From positions 15,805,091 through 15,869,090 of the forward strand of contig JAMKCF010000002.1 of NCBI GenBank assembly GCA_023634235.1: a stretch of DNA of 64,000 nucleotides. The letters are read 5' to 3'. Made by a program: the position numbers and the translations under genes. This document shows positions 23,901 through 35,100 of the stretch, piece after piece. Origin of the DNA: Pisaster brevispinus (lineage: Eukaryota > Echinodermata > Asteroidea > Forcipulatida > Asteriidae). The notes beneath the pieces are model-generated. The model was given only the letters and a program-made list of their open reading frames with translations, did no database searches and was not told where the DNA came from. Every line of letters begins with the position of its first letter. Position 1 is the stretch's first letter.

Positions 23901-25695
23901 AACCGCGAGGGAGATCTGTTCAAGGAGGCAAACGAGAAGAGTCTCCTTGTCAAGAATTCCACTGGGGATACTTACATCGTGGATTACGGGGAGTTCTTTT
24001 GTGGAATTGTTGATTTGACCAATCCGACAGCGGCAGAGTGGTATAAGGGTGTTATCAAACGTAACATGATTGACCTGGGGTTTGGTGGATGGATGGCGGA
24101 CTTTGGGGAGTATCTCCCGACGGATGCCGTGTTTCACGGCGGGCAGGCTGGGGAGGCGCTCCACAACCAGTGGCCCGTGCTGTGGGCTAAACTCAACCGT
24201 GAGGTAGTGGAGGAGTCGGGCATGGTGGGCGACATCTTAATCTGGATGAGGGCTGGTTTCAGCGGTTCTCAAGAACACACCATCGTCACTTGGGCGGGAG
24301 ATCAGTTTGTGGATTTCAGCCTTGCAGATGGGTTGGCGTCGGTCATTCCAGCGGCTCTCTCGCTTGGTATGACCGGATTCGGGCTGACTCATTTTGACGT
24401 TGGAGGTTTCACGTCGCTGTTCGGCATCGGTCGGACCGAAGAGCTTCTTCTTCGTTACGCCGAGTTCGCAGCCTTCACGCCCGTCATGAGAACACACGAA
24501 GGAAATAGGCCCAAGGAAAACTGGCAGTTTTATTCCAGCACGGAGACAAGTGTCAAGTTTGCCCGCCAGAGCAAAATATTCAACATGCTGAAGAATTACA
24601 CAATATCCGTAGTCCAAGAAAATACCGATTACGGTATTCCAGCCCAACGACCTCTATTTATGCATTATGCAAACGATGAGCGGTCTTTCACAATTAAATA
24701 TGAATATTTATACGGCCGTGACCTTTTGGTTGCCCCTGTTTATGACGAAGGGGTGGATACGTGGTGGGTGTACCTCCCCCCTGACAACTGGGTGTTTCTC
24801 TGGGACGGTAAAGAGTATAACGGTGGGCGTGACGTCCAAGTAGCAGCTCCGTTGGGACAAATTCCTGTTTTCTACAGGAAGGGTTCCCCTTGGACTCAAG
24901 TTTTCCAGGAAATTGCAAAAAGTAAGGCCCAGTAAATCGATTTATCTGTATTTCATTGCCTTTCTGTTTCTTCTCACCCATACACTCTTGCTTTGCTGAG
25001 ATGTAGAACAAAGAGCCATTCCAACAGCTTCATTCCATATTCTGCACCTCTTTGGAAATCCTTGCCTGGTGCATGTTTCCCTCCATCCTAGAATTTAAAG
25101 AGGATTATCAATTCCTACCTTCAGCTCCCCTGTGTAGCGCAGGGGGCAAATTTACATTAACAACATCTTTATACAATGTATATTATATGTATACGTGAGG
25201 CTTTGTAATTTTTTTCTCTATAGCTTATTGCATATTCATCATACATTATTATGAAGGGATCGGGAGTATTATATTCCCCAGGGTAGACAATTTGGGCTGA
25301 TTATTCAAGAATGTTTGGCACTCATTCCTACTCCCCATTGTAGTAATCAGGGGGCATGAGAGCGTGGCCCCTTAAAGTTGCGTGGACCCCGGTAAAGAGG
25401 CGTGGCCTCTCAAAAAGGCGTGACCCTTAAAGGGGCGTGGCCCCTAATTACCTCACAATATTCAGTGATTAATCTTTATTCTTAATCCAACGCGTGCAAT
25501 TTGACGTCATTATTGCCATCATTGCCCCCCATTCGTCACCGTCCATCACTTTTTGTATTTGTTATTTTATTTTGTTTCGCAGTGCAAGACTTCTTATCGA
25601 GCAGTAGCAGGGCGCTCAACGTTGAGCTGATTGCACTGACGTCAATCGTCCTAGTGGGGGGATGGGTCACTCTCAGACGGCATGGATCGACCTAA
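20980..25695 (+). CDS. GH31 glycosidase, sulfoquinovosidase (YihQ)-like, membrane-anchored (738 aa)
   Basis: Coding exons: 20980-21123, 21741-21929, 22600-22791, 23036-23407, 23715-24921, 25583-25695; all phases agree. Residues 1-29 form a signal peptide (hydrophobic WLVCISVTMLLSC). A beta-sandwich of about 30-290 is followed by the GH31 barrel (about 295-620). The nucleophile is D428 in GGWMADFGEYLPTD and the acid/base is D495 in TWAGDQFVDF. Compared with my recollection of E. coli YihQ, D405, D472, Q288 and the sulfonate-contacting R301 and W304 all align at one offset (+23): Q311, R324, W327. Y508 is F531 here. This favours hydrolysis of alpha-sulfoquinovosides (sulfolipid head groups) over ordinary alpha-glucosides. 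Exon 6 adds a hydrophobic stretch (about 716-732) followed by RRHGST, so the enzyme is probably a type I ectoenzyme. If intron 5 is retained, translation stops after KSKAQ (stop at 24933-24935), giving a soluble form. MYORG-type GH31 is the main alternative. Family certain; substrate inferred. Confidence 0.9.
21287..21460. mobile_element. CRE-bearing MITE, copy 1
   Basis: Left end GGACCTTATGCATTGACGTC, right end TGACGTCATGTGCATAAGG (inverted). It is about 172 bp, in intron 1 of the GH31 gene. TGACGTCA, or nearly so, sits inside each end. The copy at 23465-23631 is clearly related, sharing GCCGCCATCTTAGAGG-like, GCGCGGCGCACAGGA and CCTTTTGACCTCTAGG blocks. Confidence 0.75.
22110..22335 (+). 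mobile_element. tRNA-derived SINE
   Basis: A tRNA-like head with B-box GGGTTCGAGTCC (about 22190) is followed by CCTTGAGCAAGATACTT and an extended body. This is the arrangement of a SINE with a conserved core. It lies in intron 2 of the GH31 gene. Confidence 0.6.
23465..23631. mobile_element. CRE-bearing MITE, copy 2
   Basis: Ends TAGACCTTATGTATTGACGTC and TGACGTCAATGCATTAGGTCTA are inverted repeats. TA flanks both sides, as for Tc1/mariner-type elements. About 165 bp, in intron 4 of the GH31 gene. Confidence 0.75.
25355..25447. repeat. short tandem array of GGCGTGGCC units
   Basis: Four to five diverged units of about 21 bp around (G/A)GGCGTGGCCCCTTAAA, in intron 5 of the GH31 gene. Confidence 0.6.
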
Positions 25696-26724
25696 TTGTC
25701 AGTCGGCTCTTTGCCTTTTTCAATCACTCTATACCTCCTCGATGAAGACCCCAGACGATCTCTCGCTCCTGTTTTTGAGCTAAAAAATACTGTTTTCTAA
25801 ACTGTGTTAACACGTGCCTTCCATGACACATCTCATTCGGACTTGTTTATGATTGCCCGACTAAATATGTTGATGACACTCAGCGAGATGTCTATTTCGT
25901 TGTTTTGTTGTTGTTATTTTTACAATCTCCACGGATATCTTACAAAAGAATAATATTAAGTAGAGCATTTACAATAGATTGAAGACGGGGATTGGTAGAG
26001 TCATTTATAAAGACACTGGATTTGAGGCATTGTCGATCTAAACTTTCAGCTCATTTCCTTTGCGGTCCTCTATAATTATTCAAAAGTACATAAGACAGTT
26101 ATATCTCTTAATTGCATTAAAACTAACAAGATTATGATTTCAAAGAATTGCTACTGAAGTACCAAGAGGCCCCTTTTCTTTTTTGTTCGTATGAATCTCG
26201 ACTGGTAGGGATTCTCAGAATGTCCCGTACGGAATTCATCCGGAAGGACCTTGTGTGAATTGGCGGGAAGTTTCAACTACAAGACCTGAATGGATATCAC
26301 ATAATTATTTTTAAAGATTTTATAATGTATTTTTTATATATATTTTATAAGAATAAGAATCTAAATTGCGTATTGTACGCTACATTTTACTGAAGAGATA
26401 TTGAGTAATGTTGTTTATAGCATTATATATAACTCACAGCTATTTATAGTATGAGTTCATTTTTTTGTGAATCCTTGGCGTCACAATCAGAATAAATAAA
26501 ATAATAAGTATAATCAAACTGGGTTTTTTTGTTTTGTTTTTTATAGTAAACGGATTTTTCTTTTTGGTGCGAATTACAGGCAACCAGTTCCAGGCGAAAA
26601 GAAAGAAGGACAATTCATTCACATTTCTGTTTTCTCATTATTTTTTATGGGGATAGTGAGTTAAAGCTAGACGAATGTCTCTACTCGTGCTGCCAAAGTG
26701 TTCTTTGTGCATGCAGTGTTGTTG

Positions 26725-26772
26725 GTTACCTTCAAGTTACCTGTAAACATTGCCCTGCGTGACATGGCCTAT
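26725..26772. mobile_element. MITE right end, copy 3 of the 'GGCC-TGTCACAC' family
   Basis: GGTTACCTTCAAGTTACCTGTAAAC then TTGCCCTGCGTGACATGGCC matches the right ends at 3218 and 17068. The left half is missing or too diverged. Confidence 0.5.
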
Positions 26773-27399
26773 GCCCTACTGCTGTCGTTGTCTGATGGGT
26801 AAAGTGAGGGCGCTGTTTGCATTTGTGCAAGTTTTAGCTTAACAAAAAGGATAGATGATACAAGTATAGAATGAATTAAAAACAGTACAAGGCAATTACT
26901 CACATTCGAGATCGTATTTTGTCGAAACTGCTCAATTTTTTAAAAAGTTAATTTTTCGTATGGTTTTATCAGGACCAGACCGTATCAATCTCCAAAAAAA
27001 GGCCGCCCCGTAGAGGGCGCTGTAATCTAATTTACGGCAGACGGTTGTAATCAAACGTACGTAGAAAAAAATAATATGGTTTCACTTTGAATAAATTTAT
27101 ATTTGTAATAACATATTGAAGAACAACATATTGATAGCAATCCATTTGAATTCTCAATTGTGTAAGATTAAAAAATATATGTTATTATTATTTTGAACGG
27201 TTTGAGAATCTAGTTTTTCGCTCTTCAATAAGTAACATAGTCCACACTAGTTGTACGTGTTCAAGAACTGTCACCAACCAAACACCGAGTGCATGTACAT
27301 TTTTGTTTTTGTTCCGTCATGTTTACACAACATTGATAATTTCTATTTTGTTATGATGATTTATTTACAAACTAATTCATTGAACCGTGAACCCAGCTC

Positions 27400-27690
27400 A
27401 CCAGATCCCGCCCATTCGTTAAACCCACCCATTGATTGGCTACCGAAAAGAATCTCCATATTCAGTATGCCCAGTCAACCACTACGCATAAATTATTGAA
27501 TTATTCATGATTTAAAAGGCCTCAAAAGAGTGCTGCAGTTCCATTTCGTTCTCTTTCGTGGTTAAACGGCCATGCCGTGAGGACAACACGAGAATACCGT
27601 ACGGAGCTATCGTTGCAGACGACAGTGCATTTTGACGTACGCATGCAAAAATTATTACAACTGTGACTTCGTGAGATCTTTCAGAAAAAG
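27400..27690 (+). promoter_or_regulatory. putative MTHFR promoter and 5' UTR exon
   Basis: A GC-box-like CCCGCCC (27407-27413) and a CCAAT/ATTGG motif (27434-27438) precede a transcribable segment that ends at a good donor (CAGAAAAAG|GTGAGC, exon end 27690). The matching acceptor is TTTTCAG ending at 29085, with the MTHFR start codon at 29137. No TATA box was identified. The transcription start is inferred only. Confidence 0.4.
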
Positions 27691-28445
27691 GTGAGCTAAA
27701 AATGTATGTTCACAGAATTTATGTTTACCTTGCCGCCAAGCTTTGGTGTGAAAGTGATTTTTTTTTAAGTACAGGGACCATGTTTGAGCATGTTGAGTGT
27801 GGGCTTTGTACTTCTAATCACTATCAGCAGATCAGACTATTGACTATTATTGTTGCATGGAAAAGACAAATTTCATAATTGTTTGTCATGTTTGTTATTT
27901 TGTTAATGTTGTCAATATGAATTAACTGTATGGACCACATTTTTACTTTTGTGAACGTTCTTTGACTTGAATTTTCCGTTAGTGTTAGGCAGTAGTTTCC
28001 CTGCTAAGTTCAGTAGTAAACCAGGCATGAATTTAAAGATATTCTGTAGTTGAAATATTAAAATTTAATAATTAAAATAAACAAAATAAATACAAAGTAG
28101 TCTTGTCAGAGCAAAATTATTTGGTTTTATCTGTGGTTATTAGCCTCATATAAGTGCCAAGACACTGGACTCCCTCTGCTTCTTGGTCTTACGCCCACAT
28201 TTTTCAAATAGAAACTTGCATTGCTTTGTCAAAAATTTCCCCCAGTTGTCACTTATTAATGCTTACCATTGCCTAATTGTGGAGAGTGCATTGAAACGAT
28301 TTTGTGCATGCTTGTTTTGATGTGGGCCATAATTGGGGCCATAATCTTTACTGTTGTGCATGTGGATGATGTGCGATGACAAACTGTATAGTCGGTAGTC
28401 TTATGTCGAGGCAGCATTCATCACATCACACACAGCACCACCACC

Positions 28446-28578
28446 ATAGACCCTTTTACAGATAGACCAGAAATGTGCAGTGAAGGTATGGGAGGAAGTG
28501 CATTGTGTTGTGGGCCAGTTTGCGACAACTTTTTGTACACAAAACCCCATAGACGTGCTATCAGTAAAGGGGTCTATG
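28446..28578. mobile_element. 130-bp MITE
   Basis: CATAGACCCTTTTACAGATAG at the left and the inverted CTATCAGTAAAGGGGTCTATG at the right; no ORF. Located upstream of the MTHFR coding start. Confidence 0.65.
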
Positions 28579-29136
28579 AACCAGCACTAGCAAGTAGCAG
28601 CAAGCAGCGTGGGGTAAAGCTGCACGCTGCAGCGACGTGACAAAAGACTAGATAGGTAATGACGCTGTTTCATCAAATCAAATCAGCGCTCCTGACTAGC
28701 GCATCAATAAACATGGCGCCAACGATGTAAAAATCGTGATTGTCAGCTCAGAGATTCCTCATATAATTACACCAAAACGAGCTTGCACAAAGTTGTTTTA
28801 GTGTACTCTCAACAATGTCAGTAAATTTTGCCGAAAAACCTGAGTTTCCATTTTTGAAAGATCAACATACGTCCTGATGCTATGTGTGGAGCTTGGGCCA
28901 AGAAGCGGAGGGAGGCCAGCATTCAGGCACTATTTAAGCTACCATTGAGCAGGGGTTTGCACGTGTTGTGCATTGTCTCAATCAATAAGAATGAAGTATC
29001 GATCGAGACTACTGTATTTTACCGAAAAAAGATACCCCCGCCCCCTGTAATAATTACAAAATCTACCTCACCTTTTTATTTTCAGAATTTAATTTCGAAC
29101 CTTCATCCAGCCTAGCTCCTTTTGGATATTACCATC

Positions 29137-32100
29137 ATGAGTCAGGTAACAAATGGGTCAGGTAGATCCAGGAATCATAACTCAACTGGTAGCAGCAGTA
29201 GTGAGTCGTCCTCCGTGACTCCGTTATCAGTCTCAAGAAGCCCCTCCCCTTGTAATACCCCCCTCATTGATCGGATCCAGCAGAGAATTGCCTGCAAGGA
29301 GAAGTGGTTTTCGTTGGAGTTTTTCCCACCGAGAACAGCGAATGGAGCTGTCAACTTGCTTGCAAGGTACGGACAAAACATCAAAGTAGAGTAATCAATC
29401 CATAATTATCTAAGTATGAAAAACCACTGACTGCCACATTAAGGAGACCGGTAGTGTTGGGCGAGGTTGCTCAGTTAGAAGAGCACCGGTTTGTAAATCC
29501 AGAGATCGCAGGTTCAAATTCAGTTTCTTGTAAATGTTTCTCTTTCATCTCATTTTTTTATAACATTTTGTTTTCAGATTGGAGCGTATGTTCCAAGGAG
29601 GTCCTCTCTTCTGTGACATCACGTGGCATCCCGCTGGAAACCCGGGTGCAGACACGGAAACGAGCTCTATCACCATAGCAACCAGCTCTGTCAATTACTG
29701 CGGTATAGAAACCATGCTACACATGACGTGTGTCAAGCAGACGAAGACTGACATCACAAAATATTTGAACCGCGCAAAAGACTGCGGAATTCGCAACATA
29801 TTGGCACTGAGAGGAGGTAAATTATCGTTTTGTTGCCCTCCCCTTTCATCCCTGCCCAGCCTTGCTCTTAAAGCCAACCCTGTAATCCTCTTTGTCTGTT
29901 CTTCAGGGACAGTCAACAATTTACCAAATTTTCCTCCCCTAAAACACAAAAATGCTAATGAATAATAGGCCAAATCATTTGCACTGGTGCTAGAACCACT
30001 CAAGTACACACAGAACAGATGGTTCTTTGGTTTTAAAGAAAAACTATTGACATATATTTGGATGGATAACACAAAGTAAATATTTTTGTTTTTACACCTG
30101 TTGTGAAATTGGGTTGAGGTTCAACATCAGGCAAAGGGTAAACAAAAAGGCCCTAACATGAAAGCAGGCCTTTATAATGGCTATAATATTTTCTGTCTTG
30201 TATGAAAAATGTTGACATGTCTGCATGGCTGACTGTAAACAGTAACAAGAAACCTTGGGCTCACCACATAAACAATGCCTCCTTCAACAAACAACGCTGA
30301 ACTCCAACAAACAGATTGTTATTTTGACCTTCCTTAGAATTTTAGGCACATTATTTTGACATTATTGGATGCTGACAACAACAAAAAACACTTGATAGTA
30401 TAAGCTCTGATACAGGCAGAGGTAAGCTATTTTTTTATAAACAAAGTAAAAATTATCAATTATTGACAACCCTTTGTTCAATAGTGTTTTAATAACAAAG
30501 TTAAAATTCCAGCAGGCAATGTTGATATGTTTTTATTTGGTGTGTCCCAGCCCCTATCTCAGATTGTGACCAGCACGAAGCTAGCGAGTGGTCTTTGTTC
30601 AAACAATTGGGTGCAATCATTGACCCCGAGTCCATTGTTTAAAATAACTCATCCAAAAGGAAAAGAGTCCAATTTTTTATACCATCTGGTGTTGGAATTT
30701 TAGAGTGAGGAAGGAAGTTTTAAAAATAACCCCAGGGGTTAGGATTTTAAAGAGACAGACAGGATAATGAGTAAATTATTATAAACTTCAATCTAATCAT
30801 CCCCAATAGAGCCTTGGTCTACATGATTCGCACCTGACTTTTGAAAAAAATCGTGGTCAGGGCTAATAATTAAGAGTGACCGCAGGCCTGAGAGTGAGAC
30901 CAATGATTTTAGCATTAGGCCAATAAAGTCAGTTTTTGAAGTTGAATAGTAAGATATTATTATTTATTATCATCTTAAAAATGTTGAATTTGATTTTAAT
31001 GAGTATCTTAAAATTTTGTTGAGAATCAAAGTATTCTCAAAAGAGACAATTGAAATAAATTTTCTCGTAGTAGTAGTAGTTGGCACGGATGATAATGTCA
31101 AGTGCATATGCATCCATCAGGGACATCTTCCTCTTCAGCTTCAACTAAATCAAGATAAGACAGAATTTGTCATTGCATCTTCATCTCACCATCGGAAACA
31201 GCTAAACCAGCTTACACAATCAAACCATCCCCAACAGTGAGAAATTTGGGTGTTAACTTTGACAGCACTATGTCAATGACTCCCCATGTGAACAATACAT
31301 GCAAAGCAGTCAATTACCACTTACGAAACCTCTCCAAGATCCGCAAATACATAGACAAAGACACATGCCACGCTGCTTCTAGATGCCTTGTCCTTTCACG
31401 ACTAGACTACTGTAATTCTCTCTTAAATGGAATGAAACAGTCTGACATCACTCGCCTTCAAAAGCTCCAAAACAACGCCGCCCGTATCATACACATGCAA
31501 CCAAAACACTCACACACATCACCGCTTCTTCAACAACTACATTGGTTACCCATTCAAAAACGCATTATCTTCAAAACAGCTGTGAATATGTACAAAGCGC
31601 TTTCAAACACACACCCAAAATACATAACAGACTCACTTGAGCTCAGCATGCCCAACCGAAGTGGCCTCCGCTCGGAGCGTTACTTAAAAATACATCGCAC
31701 ATTCAAACACGCAGGTGACAAGGCCTTCTCAGTAGCTGGACCCAGATGCTGGAACTCGCTACCTCTCAACATTCGTACTTGCAACTCTATTCATCAATTT
31801 AAACGTAAACTCAAGTCATACCTATTTTCATCTATAGGTTCTTGTTCAATTACTTTGTTTCCTCTCTGGAATCATTACCCTCAGCGCATTGTAACCATTG
31901 GAAAAATGCGCTTTATAAATACTTGTATTATTATTATTATTATTTGTCTGCTTGTCCGTTTATTGGTGATCACGACTCATCCCATCATACAGCATAAACA
32001 TAGACCTCCAGCTGGATCGGTTGCTAGGCAACTGAGGTCATGACCTAGTGGGGATTTTGATACCAAATCTCTCTTCAAGACATCTCGAAGTAGTGCTGGT

Positions 32101-35100
32101 TAAAAAAACAAAAACCAACTTGTAAATATTAAATTGATTCTGGTATTGTACAGTTTTTCCTGGTCCAGTGAAAAGATTAAGCTGCAATGTACATGCCCTG
32201 TATTCTTGTAGTTTTCTCCCAATTTTTCGAGCCCTTTTTGTCACTTCACCCAAATCTTTTAAAGATATTTTTTATTTCTCTCCAGATGTTCCTGGAGACT
32301 TGGAGTGGGAGAAGACAGACTCCGAGGACAGCTTTAATTATGCTGTTGACCTTGTGAGGCACATCAAGAAGACCTTCGGAGATCAATTCACAATCTGTGT
32401 AGCAGGTGTGTTTTATTAGAATTCTGTTTTGGAAGGTCGACAAGCACAAGTTCATCAAACTTCATTGGTATTAAATGCAAAATGGTGTCAACCATGGGTG
32501 ATATTCTTTCTACTGGACTAGTATGCACCTCGTGACAGTGATTTGAGCCCCAAGTCAGGCTGAGCACAGTGGTGAACAACATTCCTGCATTGCTTTGAGA
32601 CGTTTGTAGAATACGCTATATAAAAAAAACTATTTTTAAATTATTATTATCTTCACTCTAGGTTTTTTTCCAAGACTTTCTAGTAATGCCGATATCTAGA
32701 AAAAAAAGTTCTGTATCACTTCAGTGGGAGAAAATACTGACCTGCAACCTTTCAGTTAATCAGCTGGGTTTCTCAGCTTCTCCATTTGTAATTGAAAAAG
32801 TGGGTACTTTTTCATCAGCTTAGTCGTGATTTTGTTGTTGTTCCCTTCCTCCATAGGATACCCTGGTGGCCACCCTGAGGCTGAGAGCTATGAGGAAGAT
32901 CTGCGCCATCTTAAGATGAAGGTGGATGCTGGGGCCGAGTTCATCATCACTCAACTCTTCTTCAAAGCCAGTGAGTTCATGAAATTCTACAAGGATTGTC
33001 GCGCCATCGGGATCAAGGTGCCGATTATTCCTGGAGTCATGCCAATTCAGGTCAGAAGCACTGAGTTTGTGTTTGTTTGTTTGTTTTGTTTTTTTAAACC
33101 TTTAAAGTTTTTATAATAGGATGTAGCTTCCTATCCATTGACCTGTTGACTGCTTTGGGAGGTTTAACTGTACACCATGATCATTTGTTCCTTTTTCAAG
33201 AACATCACTTTTATTTCATTCTAGTTAACTAAGCATTGCTGATGTTGTTTGTAAGTTTTACGTCCTAGATGTTTTTACATGTCTCTGTGTGTCCGCCGGG
33301 TGCCTGTAATTGGTGGTTTTTCAGCTGTTGGTATTTAACAAAATAAAATATATAGACCCTAATAATGATTACTACTGTACAAGACTAGGGTTATCAAACT
33401 GGCCTCCATACTGTTACCTTTCTTTGCTTTTTTGAAGTGAATAATAACTAAGTCTTTTCTATTCATATATTACCTGGCACATGTATCACTTTGTTCTGTT
33501 GTTATATGAAAGTATTGAAATAAATGTAAATTGAATTGAATTCAAATTGAAAATTTTAAGCAAGTTTATTTTAAGGGCGAGACTACAGTATTTTGATCTG
33601 CCGTCATCATAGGCAGGACGGACCAGAACCTATGATTTGTGATCGTGCAGATTGAAACCTTAAAATTTGACTGCAAGTTCGCTATGACTACTGAGACATC
33701 CCATCCCCCTGTGAATTAGTATGTTATCCTTCATTTGCCAGATTTCTCATCACAAATTTTGTTGGCAACTTTTCTGAGAATAATGCTTGATGGTGATGGT
33801 CTTTTTTTATCTCCAATAGGGGTACGGTTCCCTGCGTAATCTTGTCAAGTTATCCAAATTACACATCCCAGAGGATATCATGAAAGTTATTGAGCCGATC
33901 AAAGACAACGATGCCGCCATTCGAAACTATGGTATCCACCAGGCGGTCACTATGTGCAAAGAAATGTTTGAAAGGTATGTGTGCTTGTCCAACTAAGAGG
34001 GATACTGTGACTTGTTTTTATCCCTCCTACTGTCTGACCATTCAATATCGTCCAGGGTTGTTTACATTGAGTATCGGTATGTATTGATTGCATTTTGTGT
34101 TCTTTAGCTTTGATGCCAAATGTACTTAAGCCAACTGGTTTTAAAGAGCTCCAGCTTTGTCTTTATCAGACGTTTAATACCAGGATCCAACTTCATAGAG
34201 CTGCTTAAGCAGCAACTAAAAGTGCTTTGAAACAAAGTTCTGCTAAGCCAAAAATAAGCAGGATACAGTGGCAGATGATATACGGGATATAGTATTTTGG
34301 CTGGTAACCTTATTCTAGTAAGCATCATTTTGTGGTGCTTAGCTGTTTTTTGTGCTTAAGCAGCTCTATGAAATTGGGCCCTGGTAAACATGGTCATGTG
34401 ACCACCTTTCAACCAATAGGCTGCCTAAACTGTCTGAGGTAATTATGAAATCAGAATAAAAACAACAAGTGATTTTCTTAACACTAACAGTGGTGAGGTT
34501 CATGGCCTTCACATCTACACACTAAATCGTGAAGTAGCAACCATTGAGATCCTCAAGCAGCTAGGATTGTGGTCCGAAGATCCCATCAGACGCCCCCTTC
34601 CTTGGAAGACCACTGCCAATCACATGAGGACTAAAGAAGATGTGCGTCCGATCTTCTGGGGGGCACGACCGAAGAGTTACATCCACCGGTAAATGCAAAC
34701 TACTTTTCCCTTTTTAAAAATGTTTCACTTTTTTTAACCAAACCTAACCAATAAAACCTCCAGGGATGAGAAATATTCAGATTTTTTTTTGCTTTTTGCT
34801 TTTTTTTTCTTCAGCTTTTGGAAGTCGCTGTTATTTTCTTCATAAATACATGTATAAAGAATTCAAGTTTTTTGATCTACTTGTTTAGCACTGAGGATAT
34901 GATTCCTAAAAGTAAAAGCTTCTTGAAACTTTCAGTTCCAGGGGTTACAAACAGTTGGAACAAAAAACAATATATATTCATTAAACATTTTTGTTTTTTC
35001 TCTGGCTCCAGAACCAAAGACTGGGATGATTTCCCAAATGGTCGTTGGGGCGACTCCTCCTCTCCAGCCTTCGGTGATCTCAAGGATTACCATCTCTTCT

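Larger units (their letters stand above)
25696..29085. other. GH31 3' flank and MTHFR upstream region
   Basis: 25696 to about 26510 is the presumed 3' UTR and flank of the GH31 gene, with AATAAATAAA near 26492. A MITE right end lies at 26725-26772. The MTHFR promoter and untranslated exon are near 27.4-27.69 kb. A 130-bp MITE (28446-28578) lies in the intron between the MTHFR 5' UTR exon and the coding start. No other gene is seen. Confidence 0.5.

Noticed and set aside
23832..24164. Minus-strand 110-aa frame under the GH31 exon
   Set aside because: Antisense shadow of the well-supported coding exon 23715-24921.
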